Shown in pieces: positions 9,133 through 17,089 of a stretch of DNA of 64,000 nucleotides. How positions within the stretch are numbered: position 1 is the stretch's first letter; each line of letters begins with the position of its first letter. A model generated the notes under the pieces. That model was given only the letters and a program-made list of their open reading frames with translations, was not told the origin of the DNA and searched no databases. The stretch comes from CG2-30-46-19 sp034414555 (lineage in GTDB: Bacteria > Chloroflexota > Dehalococcoidia > GIF9 > AB-539-J10), in assembly GCA_034414555.1 (NCBI GenBank), contig DAOUMA010000016.1, positions 62,001 to 126,000 of the forward strand, written 5' to 3'. The translations under genes and the position numbers were made by a program.

Positions 9133-10973
9133 CTGGCGGTGGGTTTTGGCAATAGCCCTTCAAATAGCTTATCCAGGTCAGGTTCTTCCAGGGTTTCTCG
9201 TTCGATGAGAAGGGTCGCTATTTCCTTTAGTTTTGCTTTATGAGTGGTCAGGATTTTCTTAGCAGTGGAGTAAGCACGCTGAATAAAATTGTGTACCTCT
9301 TCATCTATTTCGTCAGCTATCTTATCGCCATAGTCTCTTTGCTCGGTAATCTCGCGACCCAGGAAAACATAGTCGGGCTTTTGTCCTAAAGTTCGTGGTC
9401 CTAGTTTATCGCTCATCCCGTATTCAGTAACCATTTTGCGGGCTAATTTAGTTGCTTGTTCCAGGTCATTTTGTGCTCCTGTGCTTATTTCTCCGAGGGC
9501 GATTTCTTCAGCAGTTCGCCCACCCAAGCTAACTGCTAACATATCTTCGAGTTGAGGCTTAGTCCAGAGATGATGTTCCTCAGTGGGCAGGAGGCGTGTC
9601 CAGCCTTGCATCATCCCTCGAGCAATGATGGAGACTTTGTGCACCGGGTCAGCATTGGGCAACATCTTGGCTACCAGGGCATGTCCGCTTTCGTGATACG
9701 CAATGGTTTTCTTTTCATTTTGAGTAATTACGCGGGTTTTTCTTTCCGGACCGGCGATAACCCTGTCGCTGGCCTCCTCAAGCTCATTCATGCTGATATC
9801 TTTGCGGTTGCGTCTGGCTGCTAAAATAGCAGCTTCATTAAGCAAATTAGCTAAGTCTGCTCCGCTGAACCCAGGGGTTTGTTTGGCTATTATTTCAAGG
9901 TCAACTCCCGGTGCTAATGACTTGCCTTTGGCATGTACTTCGAGGATAGCTTTCCGCCCTTTGATATCTGGCGTATCAATAACAATGTGACGGTCAAAGC
10001 GTCCCGGGCGTAGCAAAGCGGGGTCAAGTATATCGGGACGGTTGGTGGCAGCCATGACGATAACATTGGTATTAGTATCGAAGCCATCCATCTCGGCGAG
10101 AATTTGATTTAAGGTCTGCTCTCTTTCATCGTGACCGCCGCCTAATCCAGCGCCGCGGTGGCGCCCAACGGCATCAATCTCATCCACAAAAATGAGACTT
10201 GGCGTAGTGCGTTTTGCTTGTTCAAATAGGTCTCTAACTCTGGCGGCACCGACACCTACGAACATTTCCACAAACTCACTGCCACTGATGGAATAGAAAG
10301 GCGCTTTTGCTTCCCCGGCTATGGCTTTGGCTAACAAGGTCTTACCGGTTCCCGGCGGACCTACGAGGAGAACGCCTCTAGGTATGCGGGCACCTAAAGC
10401 ACGGAATTTCTCAGGCGACCTGAGAAACTCCACAACTTCCTTAACTTCCTCTTTTGCCTCCTCAATTCCGGCGACATCGGCAAAGGTCACTCTGGGATTG
10501 GCGGGGGAATTTAATCGAGCACGACTCTTACTGAAATTGAATGCCTGCATGCTTGCTCCTCGGGCTGAGCGGAAAAAGAAATAGAACAATACCCCAAGCA
10601 ATGCCATAGGTAATAACACCGTTAATGCTATCGTCCCCCAGTCGGTGCCACTGGGCTTAACATCGATGGGAACCTCTACTCCGGCTCCTTTAAGGTAATC
10701 AGACAACTCAAGGGTACTGCCCTGGAAGGCAGTTGTGTATTCCGCTTTACCGTCTTTATTAAAACCAGTGAGGGTATCCCCATCTTGTTGAATTGTGGCA
10801 ATAAAAGTAGTGTTGGTCTGTGCAAGAGTAGTGTTGATCTGCGCAATAAACTGGGGTAGCGTCACCTCTTTGGGACCTTGTTGCAACCTCGGTACAATGA
10901 CAAACATAAGGCTAATTGCTACCACTAGAAGCAGTATGTAAAAGAAACCACTTTGCCACCATTTAGCTTTCAT
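9129..10973 (-). CDS. ftsH: ATP-dependent zinc metalloprotease FtsH
   Basis: It is a membrane-anchored AAA+ protease that degrades misfolded membrane and some cytosolic proteins. It has 614 residues. The two membrane segments are at about 9-28 and 112-134, with a roughly 80-residue extracytoplasmic domain between. Walker A is GPPGTGKT (205-212), Walker B ends IFVDEIDAVG (261-270), and the second region of homology contains ATNRPDILDPALLRPGRFD. The zinc site HESGH is at 427-431. All key residues are present. A promoter lies just upstream with a leader of only about 5-6 bases, and no SD is visible. Confidence 0.97.
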   Translation of the reverse strand: MKAKWWQSGFFYILLLVVAISLMFVIVPRLQQGPKEVTLPQFIAQINTTLAQTNTTFIATIQQDGDTLTGFNKDGKAEYTTAFQGSTLELSDYLKGAGVEVPIDVKPSGTDWGTIALTVLLPMALLGVLFYFFFRSARGASMQAFNFSKSRARLNSPANPRVTFADVAGIEEAKEEVKEVVEFLRSPEKFRALGARIPRGVLLVGPPGTGKTLLAKAIAGEAKAPFYSISGSEFVEMFVGVGAARVRDLFEQAKRTTPSLIFVDEIDAVGRHRGAGLGGGHDEREQTLNQILAEMDGFDTNTNVIVMAATNRPDILDPALLRPGRFDRHIVIDTPDIKGRKAILEVHAKGKSLAPGVDLEIIAKQTPGFSGADLANLLNEAAILAARRNRKDISMNELEEASDRVIAGPERKTRVITQNEKKTIAYHESGHALVAKMLPNADPVHKVSIIARGMMQGWTRLLPTEEHHLWTKPQLEDMLAVSLGGRTAEEIALGEISTGAQNDLEQATKLARKMVTEYGMSDKLGPRTLGQKPDYVFLGREITEQRDYGDKIADEIDEEVHNFIQRAYSTAKKILTTHKAKLKEIATLLIERETLEEPDLDKLFEGLLPKPTAS

Positions 10974-10985
10974 AATCTTATGTTT

Positions 10986-11013
10986 ATTATATCAACTATG
11001 ACATAAATGTAAA
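10986..11013 (-). promoter_or_regulatory. Sigma-70-type promoter of ftsH
   Basis: Read on the minus strand, a TTTACA -35 (11008-11013) and a perfect TATAAT -10 (10986-10991) are separated by 16 bases. The predicted start site is near 10979, leaving about 5-6 bases before the ftsH ATG at 10973. The transcript would be nearly leaderless. This is prediction by eye. Confidence 0.6.
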
Positions 11014-11051
11014 AATTAGCCCTTTTATATCATTGTGAGCATGAAGTTGAG

Positions 11052-11879
11052 TTAACCAAGAGAGTTATAGGTTTCTTGGAGCAATAGGGCGTCTTCTTCC
11101 AGATTAGGGCTCTCACTGATAACCAATCCTTTAACATTAAAATCTTTCAAAGCTTTAGCCAAGCTAACATAATCAAAATCCGATTCCTTCAAATTCAGAT
11201 GTTTGATTTCGCCTTTCTCTCCGTAGGCTATTCCGGAAACATGTATATGCATATTATCCAGAGCTACCCTTCCTAATTTATTCTCTGTTTGTTCTAGTAT
11301 GCTGGCAAATTCACCATATGAATTGAATCTTCTGGTACGAGCATGCCAGTGAGCAAAATCAATACAGGGAGCAACCCCTTCGGTCTCACTACTTAGCCGT
11401 AATATCTCCGGTAAAGTCCCGAATTGAGTATTTTTCCCGGTAACTTCAGGTCTAACCCAAACTTTGTTGTGTTCAAGTTTTAGCTTGTTCAGCACTTCTT
11501 GCAGGTTTTGCTTTACCACGGAATACACTTTATCTGGCGGGTCATTCATGTAGAAGGCAGCGTGAAAGACTACGGTTCTTGCTCCGCATAAAGAAGCAAT
11601 TCGAGCGGCGTGTAGTAATCTTTCCTGGCTAGCGGTTATTTTTTCGGCTTCCCTGGCATTCAGGTTTATAAAGTAAGGTCCGTGGGCGCTAAGTGCTATT
11701 CCTTTCTCCCTGGCTGACTTTCCTATACTGCGAGCAACAGACTCTCCCATTTTTACTCCTCTTACAAACTCCAGCTCCATGCAACCAAGCCCAAGCTCGG
11801 CCACACGCCGAATACCACCCTCAGTAGAGCGGTCTTTAGCACTATGGGGAACCCCAGCAGGGCCAAAACGCAATTCCAT
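11052..11879 (-). CDS. AP endonuclease family 2 / endonuclease IV-like TIM-barrel protein
   Basis: The family (xylose-isomerase-like TIM barrel, endonuclease IV group) cleaves DNA at abasic sites using bound zinc; some relatives are sugar isomerases. From ATG 11879 it has 275 residues beginning ELRFGPAGVPHSAKDRS. Candidate metal ligands lie in SAHGPYFINL, FHAAFYM, PEVTGKN, CIDFAHWHAR and NMHIHVSGI, matching the Nfo layout. A TTG 42 bases further upstream (11921) has an SD-like AAGGTGGG, but it sits in the -35 box of a near-perfect promoter and the residues added do not look conserved, so the ATG is preferred. It stands alone, divergent from the radical SAM gene. Confidence 0.8.
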   Translation of the reverse strand: MELRFGPAGVPHSAKDRSTEGGIRRVAELGLGCMELEFVRGVKMGESVARSIGKSAREKGIALSAHGPYFINLNAREAEKITASQERLLHAARIASLCGARTVVFHAAFYMNDPPDKVYSVVKQNLQEVLNKLKLEHNKVWVRPEVTGKNTQFGTLPEILRLSSETEGVAPCIDFAHWHARTRRFNSYGEFASILEQTENKLGRVALDNMHIHVSGIAYGEKGEIKHLNLKESDFDYVSLAKALKDFNVKGLVISESPNLEEDALLLQETYNSLG

Positions 11880-11892
11880 AATACTTGAGTAT

Positions 11893-11921
11893 AGTATAAA
11901 CAGAGAGGAGAACCTCGTCAA
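11893..11921 (-). promoter_or_regulatory. Sigma-70-type promoter of the AP endonuclease-like gene
   Basis: On the minus strand TTGACG (11916-11921), a spacer of exactly 17 bases, and TATACT (11893-11898) form a near-consensus promoter. The start site would fall about 6 bases before the ATG at 11879, again a very short leader with no room for an SD. Confidence 0.65.
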
Positions 11922-12023
11922 AGATATTTCCCACCTTGTGGCATGAAACTATTGATTTTAGTTTGGATAAAGGCGTAAAATTAGCCAATTTATGAAGAGT
12001 CATTATAGGAATTTAGGGCGTTA

Positions 12024-13592
12024 ATGCGTGTTTTATTGATAAATCCTCCTTACCCAGAAGCTGAAGGGCTTCATGTTGCTTTGAGCATACCTTCCATAGC
12101 GGCAGTGTTGGAGCGAGAAGGGGTAGAAGTACAGGTTTTAGATTTTCTGGTCACCAAGTACTCTCCCCAAAACCTCGAGAGAAAGCTAAGAAAATTTAAG
12201 CCTGATATCGTGGGAATAACGTCGGTTACACTGAATTATCCTGCAGCTCGTCGGATTGCCCAGACTTGTAAAGAGATATCTCCAAACCTTATTATTGCTG
12301 TGGGAGGTCCCCATGTCACCTTTAGTGCGGAGGAGACTCTGTTTGAGTCGCCATCTATAGATATCGTGGTGATAAGGGAGGGAGATGAAACGGTGGTGGA
12401 ACTGGTGGAAGCCATTGCAAAGGACGGAGATTTAAGTCGGGTCAAGGGGATAGCTTTTAGAAAAGATTCGGAAATAGTGGTGACTCCTGAGCGTCCATTA
12501 GTCCAGAATCTAGATGAGCTTCCATTTCCAACAAGGCATTTGCTTTCAGTGTCTAGATATCAAGCATTGCAGTCCGCCTGCGGTTTATCGACGAGTAGAG
12601 GCTGCCCTTTCGGCTGCTCTTTTTGTGTGGGGCACCGAATGGTTGGTAAAAAGCTAAGATACCGTACCCCGAAGTTGGTAGTAGATGAAATAGAAAGCCT
12701 TACAAAGTTGGGGTTTGAGTTGTTTTCCTTCGAAGATGACTTCTTCACCGTTAACCATAAACATTGCACTGACATCTGTGACGAAATCATTGCTCGGAAG
12801 CTAAATATTATATGGGGAGCTTATGCTCGGGTGGACTCAGTAGATAAACCTTTGCTGGAGAAGATGAAACAGGCTGGATGCTTTGGTCTGTGTTTTGGGG
12901 TGGAGAGTGGCAATCAGAAGATTTTGAACCTAGCTCATAAAAAAATTACCCCAGCGGAAATAAGAGAGGCTATTACACTATGCCAAGATTCAGGGTATGA
13001 TTTCATTGCTTCTTTTATTGCTGGGCTTCCCGGCGAAACTGAGGATACTTTGAGGCAGAGTGTAGAATTTGCCAAAAGCCTTGGTGATGGTAGCTGGGGG
13101 TTCCATATTTTATCTCCCTTCTTTGGAACAGAGGTCAGACAGAGGGCTGCAGAACTTGGGCTTAGTATATTAACTGATGATTGGGAACGCTATGATTGTA
13201 ATCAAGCTGTATGCCAAACTGAAGGGATAAATGCGGAGACATTAAACAAGGTAGTCAGTGAACTCACTCAAAAGTATTACGAGCGGTGTATCATGGGCTT
13301 GTTGCTCGGCGACCTCTCCGACAGAGAAATTCAAAAATTGCGGAATGAGATATCGCAAAATTTCGTATGGCAATTGTTGCACCAGGAAGTGATTGAGGAA
13401 CAGGGAAAGATAAGGATAGATGGTAATCCTTTAGAAGTGGAGAGATATGTTGCTGAATTGCAAAGGCGAGTATGGAATACCCTTGACTTTCCCCTTGAGT
13501 TTGTTAAAACGGAGATTGAGAGGCTAATAGACAAGAACTATTTGACTTACCATTTAGACGACGAGCACATTATATGGAAGTGGAATGAATGA
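12024..13592 (+). CDS. B12-binding-domain radical SAM protein
   Basis: It has 522 residues. The N-terminal part (about 1-140) is a cobalamin-binding Rossmann fold (LLINPPYPEAEGLH; PDIVGITSVT; IIAVGGPHVTF), without the DxHxxG motif, as in many B12-radical SAM enzymes. The radical SAM core follows, with the [4Fe-4S] cluster motif SRGCPFGCSFCVG (CxxxCxxC) near residue 193, then FSFEDDFFTVN and a FGVESGNQKIL segment. The C-terminal 150 residues are a helical extension. This family includes methyltransferases and ring-forming enzymes such as BchE and HpnP; neighbours give no pathway hint, so the substrate is unknown. It is a single gene. Confidence 0.88.
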   Translation: MRVLLINPPYPEAEGLHVALSIPSIAAVLEREGVEVQVLDFLVTKYSPQNLERKLRKFKPDIVGITSVTLNYPAARRIAQTCKEISPNLIIAVGGPHVTFSAEETLFESPSIDIVVIREGDETVVELVEAIAKDGDLSRVKGIAFRKDSEIVVTPERPLVQNLDELPFPTRHLLSVSRYQALQSACGLSTSRGCPFGCSFCVGHRMVGKKLRYRTPKLVVDEIESLTKLGFELFSFEDDFFTVNHKHCTDICDEIIARKLNIIWGAYARVDSVDKPLLEKMKQAGCFGLCFGVESGNQKILNLAHKKITPAEIREAITLCQDSGYDFIASFIAGLPGETEDTLRQSVEFAKSLGDGSWGFHILSPFFGTEVRQRAAELGLSILTDDWERYDCNQAVCQTEGINAETLNKVVSELTQKYYERCIMGLLLGDLSDREIQKLRNEISQNFVWQLLHQEVIEEQGKIRIDGNPLEVERYVAELQRRVWNTLDFPLEFVKTEIERLIDKNYLTYHLDDEHIIWKWNE

Positions 13593-13619
13593 GGTTGTTT
13601 GTTTATGGTGCTGTCAGCA

Positions 13620-13811
13620 TTATTTGGATTTGGTTATGAACTCGTAAGTTCCGCCTGGCTCTAGAATAACTGAAACCAAATCAACCTTGGTTATATCCTG
13701 TAATTTAATAGGGCAAGTTGGGTTTCCCTCAATCGAGGGTCGATGTAGATAAATTTTCCCGTTAAAAGCAAGGGATTTTGAATTGTAACTCACCTTTTGT
13801 AGGATAAGCAA
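13620..13811 (-). CDS. Possible small hypothetical protein (63 aa)
   Basis: I do not recognise this ORF. It would start at TTG 13811, or at GTG 13793, which is preceded by AAAAG. It fills most of the 260-base gap between the radical SAM gene and ndk. The translation has a protein-like composition (a PTCPIKLQDITKVDLVSVI segment followed by EPGGTYEFITKSK) and no low-complexity runs. No domain is identified. It could be a real small protein, a fragment of a larger gene or chance. Confidence 0.3.
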   Translation of the reverse strand: MLILQKVSYNSKSLAFNGKIYLHRPSIEGNPTCPIKLQDITKVDLVSVILEPGGTYEFITKSK

Positions 13812-13851
13812 TTATGGGGCTCAATTTGCGGATATTTGCGGGTTAAGCGAG

Positions 13852-14277
13852 ATGGAAAGAAGCTTGGTGCTCATTAAACCTGATGCCATGCGGAGAGGAT
13901 TAGCCGGGGAAATTATCTCTCGGCTTGAAAGTAAGGGACTCAAAATCGTGGCGGTGAAAATGCTTCGTATGGATAACGCATTGGCTCAGCGGCACTATGC
14001 TGTTCACAAAGATAAGCCTTTTTTTAATGAGCTGGTTGATTTTGTTACCTCTGGTCCCATCATTGCTATGGTTTTACAGGGAGATAACGCGGTAAAGGTG
14101 ATAAGGCAAACAATGGGTGAAACTGACCCAGCAGAAGCTCCGCCAGGCACTATTAGAGGTGACCTTGGAGGGGATGTTAGCCATAACTTAATACATGGCT
14201 CAGATTCTCTGGAGAGTGCTGAAAGTGAGGTCGCCCTCTTTTTTTCAGCCAAAGAAATTTTTGCCCCAGATTATTGA
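13852..14277 (+). CDS. ndk: Nucleoside diphosphate kinase
   Basis: It transfers the gamma-phosphate between nucleoside tri- and diphosphates through a phosphohistidine, balancing NTP pools. It has 141 residues, the usual length. The N-terminus is ERSLVLIKPDAMRRGLAGEI. RGDLGG occurs before the active-site histidine in NLIHGSDSLESAESEV (histidine near residue 121). All family residues look intact. It converges with rsfS; the stop codons of the two genes interlock at 14271-14277. Confidence 0.97.
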   Translation: MERSLVLIKPDAMRRGLAGEIISRLESKGLKIVAVKMLRMDNALAQRHYAVHKDKPFFNELVDFVTSGPIIAMVLQGDNAVKVIRQTMGETDPAEAPPGTIRGDLGGDVSHNLIHGSDSLESAESEVALFFSAKEIFAPDY

Positions 14278-14615
14278 ATTCTGATTATCGGAATTGCTTT
14301 ATCCCAAACCCTTTCTAGTTGATAGTAATCTCGCTCTATTGCTGTGAATATATGAACAATTACTGAGCCGAAGTCAGTAAGCATCCAACCCGAATCAGGG
14401 GTGCCTTCTTTGTGGTGAGGGACAATCCCTTTGTTTTTCATCGTTTCGTTAATGCCTTGCCATATAGCTTCAATATGGCGGTCAGAATCTCCACTACAAA
14501 TAACAAAATAGTCCGTAAATGAACAAATCTTTCTTACATCCAGCGTGACAATATTTACTGCTTGCTTCTCCGATGCAACTTCAGTAGCTAATTGTGCTAT
14601 TCCTTCAGCTTTCAG
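14271..14615 (-). CDS. rsfS: Ribosomal silencing factor RsfS (Iojap family), non-canonical start
   Basis: RsfS binds ribosomal protein L14 and blocks subunit joining during starvation. About 114 residues match the family: LATEVASEKQAVNIVTLDVR, then CSFTDYFVICSGDSDRHIEA, HHKEGTPDSGWMLTDFGSV and IVHIFTAIERDYYQLERVW. No ATG, GTG or TTG is in frame near the expected N-terminus. In-frame candidates are CTG (14613-14615) and ATC (14619-14621), 11 and 5 bases after a strong AAGGAG. A TATAAT lies further upstream at 14646-14651. An ATG that abuts the SD is out of frame; one inserted base in the CC run would join it to the gene. Either a rare start codon or a 1-base deletion explains this. A 17-bp hairpin separates it from ftsZ. 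Confidence 0.85.
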   Translation of the reverse strand: MKAEGIAQLATEVASEKQAVNIVTLDVRKICSFTDYFVICSGDSDRHIEAIWQGINETMKNKGIVPHHKEGTPDSGWMLTDFGSVIVHIFTAIERDYYQLERVWDKAIPIIRIQ

Positions 14616-14668
14616 GAAGATGCCATCTCCTTGCTTTTGGTTATAATTATAGCTTTTTATTTGGAAAT

Positions 14669-14704
14669 AGAAAAGGGGGGCAGCGCTCGCTGCCCCCCTT
14701 TTCT
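14669..14704 (-). terminator. Intrinsic terminator downstream of ftsZ
   Basis: A perfect 17-bp inverted repeat (arms 14669-14685 and 14688-14704) encloses only CT. The stem core is GGGGGGCAGCG with its complement, flanked by an A-tract and T-tract, so it could end transcripts in both directions. On the minus strand it lies 17 bases after the ftsZ stop and isolates rsfS from the division operon. Confidence 0.85.
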
Positions 14705-14720
14705 AAATGAGGCGGGAGGT

Positions 14721-15827
14721 TTACTGGTGGGAAATGTTTGCTGTTTTGGAGATGGTGCTTATAGAGGATACAGGGAATCGCTGAGTGCGACGCAGGAAGG
14801 AAGGGACATCAAGGGTTTCAGAGCCACCTTTTATCAAGCGGCGAAGTTCCTCAGCAGGAATTCCTTCCTTACCGTATTGGGTAACAAAGCCAGTGGCAAT
14901 GATAGTAATCTGAAGCTCACTATCCATCTTGGGGTCAAATACCACACCAAAGATTATGTTAGCTTCAGGGTCAACCGCCTGAGCAATTGCCTGGGCAGCC
15001 TCATTGCATTCGAATAGGGTGAGGCTTGAGCCACCGGTGACGTTAAACAGCACTCCCTTAGCACCAGCTATAGATATATCAAGCAAGGGACTAGCCAGAG
15101 CATTTTTGGCGGCCTCGGCGGCACGATTCTGTCCGCTGGCTCTGCCCACAGACATCCAGGCGGGACCGGCATCCTTCATCACCGACCTGATATCGGCAAA
15201 GTCAAGGTTGATTAAACCGGGGACAGTGACCACTTCGGAAATAGCTTTAACCCCTAGGAAAAGAGCATTATCAGCCAGTCTGAAAGCATTATCCACAGGT
15301 GTTTTGGCATCGCAGAGCTGGAGCAGCCGGTCATTAGGGACAATAATGAGCGTATCGACCTTGCCTGATAAGGCAAGCAATCCTTCTTCAGCTACTTGGC
15401 TGCGATGCATCCCTTCGAAGCTGAATGGTTTGGTTACCACACCGATAGTCAGAGCGCCAGACTTTTTTGCGATTTCAGTTACTATAGGGATGCCGCCGGT
15501 ACCAGTGCCACCACCCATCCCAGCGGTAACAAATACCATGTCGGCACCATCAAGGACTGCCTCTATATCTGTGCGGTTTTCCTCCGCACATTTGGTTCCA
15601 ACTCTGTGGTCACCACCGGCACCTAAACCTCGGGTCAATTTCTCCCCTAGTTGGATTCTGACAGGCGCTTCAGTTAGAGACAATGCCTGCCCATCAGTGT
15701 TCATAGCGATAAACTCAACCCCTTTTATTGCTTCACGCACCATGCGGGTGATAGCGTTGCAACCACCACCACCAACACCGACACATTTAATCTTTGCTGC
15801 ATTTGGTGTATAAATTTGTTTTGCCAT
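14721..15827 (-). CDS. ftsZ: Cell division protein FtsZ
   Basis: It is the tubulin-like GTPase that polymerises into the division ring. It has 368 residues. VGVGGGGCNAITRM is near 17-30, the tubulin signature GGGTGTG at 105-111, and the NLDFADIRSVMKDAG T7-loop region follows. The C-terminal tail ends with a conserved LDVPSFLRR peptide (about 339-347), the docking site for FtsA, plus some 20 further residues. A strong SD (GGAGGT) precedes ATG 15827. It is the last gene of mraZ-rsmH-ftsA-ftsA-ftsZ and is followed by a strong terminator. Confidence 0.98.
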   Translation of the reverse strand: MAKQIYTPNAAKIKCVGVGGGGCNAITRMVREAIKGVEFIAMNTDGQALSLTEAPVRIQLGEKLTRGLGAGGDHRVGTKCAEENRTDIEAVLDGADMVFVTAGMGGGTGTGGIPIVTEIAKKSGALTIGVVTKPFSFEGMHRSQVAEEGLLALSGKVDTLIIVPNDRLLQLCDAKTPVDNAFRLADNALFLGVKAISEVVTVPGLINLDFADIRSVMKDAGPAWMSVGRASGQNRAAEAAKNALASPLLDISIAGAKGVLFNVTGGSSLTLFECNEAAQAIAQAVDPEANIIFGVVFDPKMDSELQITIIATGFVTQYGKEGIPAEELRRLIKGGSETLDVPSFLRRTQRFPVSSISTISKTANISHQ

Positions 15828-15853
15828 TTTTTACCTCCTTTTTTAAATTAGGT

Positions 15854-17065
15854 TCAGAATAACCTTCTGAACAAGTTAGCTGTAGTGCCCCACATGCCAC
15901 GTCTCTTCACCGGGATCTCAGATCCCTTTTTGCCTTCTACCTGCCACAGGATTAGTCCCAAGGTAGTGGCATAAGCCGGGTCGTTAAGAATATCTAGGAT
16001 GCCATAAATACCAGTGGATAACGGCTGGCCTATTCGCACTGGCATTCGCAATACCGCTTCTGCTAGTTGGGCAAGTCCGGCGAGGTTGGATGTGCCACCG
16101 GTAAGGATGAAACCGGAGGGTGTCAAAGAGCGGTAATCAGTGGTAGGCATTTCGGCAATTATTAGCTGCAGTAATTCTTCCATTCGGGAGCGAATAATCT
16201 GACACAGCCGGCGATGAGAGACATCATGACCACCTTCAATGCCTACCTGTGCTGCCTCATTAATTTCTAGTTCTGGTGTTACATTGCCATACTTCTTCTT
16301 CATACTCTCGGCTATCTCAAAAGGCAGACCTAAACCGATTGAGAGATCACTGGTCACCTGGTAACCGGCAACCGGGATAACTCCAGTATGGTAGATGCTG
16401 CCGCTCTTGAACACAGCGATATCTGTGGTCCCACCACCGATATCAGCCATAATCACACCGGTATCTTTTTCCTCTGGGATTAATACTGCTTCGGCAGTGG
16501 CCAGAGGCTCCAAGACTAGGTCTTCAACATCAATACCAATACTGCGGATGCACTTGACCAGATTCTGTATTGAGGTTATTGAAGCAGTGATGATGTGGGT
16601 TTCCACATCTAATCTGGTTGCGTGCATGCCCACGGGCTGTTTTACCATCTCCTGTCCATCCAGGGCATAGGAGCGTGGAATAGCATGCAACACTTGTTTA
16701 CCTTCAGGGATAGGAATACTCCGAGCTGATGATAACACCCGCTTGAGGTCCTGGGGACGCACCAGGCGGTCATCCCTTGGGATAGCTACAACCCCCCGGT
16801 TATTCACGCTAGTTATGTGCCTGCCGGTGACTCCGACATAGACGGAGTCTACATGTATACCGCTGATTCTCTGAGCTTCTCTCACTGAGGCGACAATAGA
16901 TTGCTCGGCTTGGTCCATGTTAACTACGATGCCTTTATGCAGGCCGGTGCTGGGAGCAACTCCGACACCTAAAATCTCAATGTTGTCTTTTGCTTTGACG
17001 TTAGCCACAATGGTGGCTATCTTAGTTGTACCTACGTCAATAGCAGTAACAATTCTCTTTGCCAT
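15854..17065 (-). CDS. ftsA: Cell division protein FtsA (paralogue 1, adjacent to ftsZ)
   Basis: It is the actin-like ATPase that ties FtsZ filaments to the membrane. From ATG 17065 it has 403 residues; a GTG two codons upstream lies inside the SD and is not used here. Actin-fold signatures are AIDVGTTKIATIVA, the 1C-domain region (GRHITSVNNRGVV), MADIGGGTTDIAVF (phosphate 2) and GFILTGGTSNLAGL (adenosine). The C-terminus ends in LFRRLF, an amphipathic membrane-targeting helix. It lies 26 bases before ftsZ and just after a second ftsA of nearly equal length. The two are visibly homologous along their full length but differ most in the C-terminal tail. Confidence 0.96.
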   Translation of the reverse strand: MAKRIVTAIDVGTTKIATIVANVKAKDNIEILGVGVAPSTGLHKGIVVNMDQAEQSIVASVREAQRISGIHVDSVYVGVTGRHITSVNNRGVVAIPRDDRLVRPQDLKRVLSSARSIPIPEGKQVLHAIPRSYALDGQEMVKQPVGMHATRLDVETHIITASITSIQNLVKCIRSIGIDVEDLVLEPLATAEAVLIPEEKDTGVIMADIGGGTTDIAVFKSGSIYHTGVIPVAGYQVTSDLSIGLGLPFEIAESMKKKYGNVTPELEINEAAQVGIEGGHDVSHRRLCQIIRSRMEELLQLIIAEMPTTDYRSLTPSGFILTGGTSNLAGLAQLAEAVLRMPVRIGQPLSTGIYGILDILNDPAYATTLGLILWQVEGKKGSEIPVKRRGMWGTTANLFRRLF

Positions 17066-17089
17066 TTTCACCTTCTTTCTAATTCATTG

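Noticed and set aside
15004..15813. Long plus-strand ORF of 269 codons opposite ftsZ
   Set aside because: It is the antisense shadow of ftsZ, with no SD and no recognisable domain.
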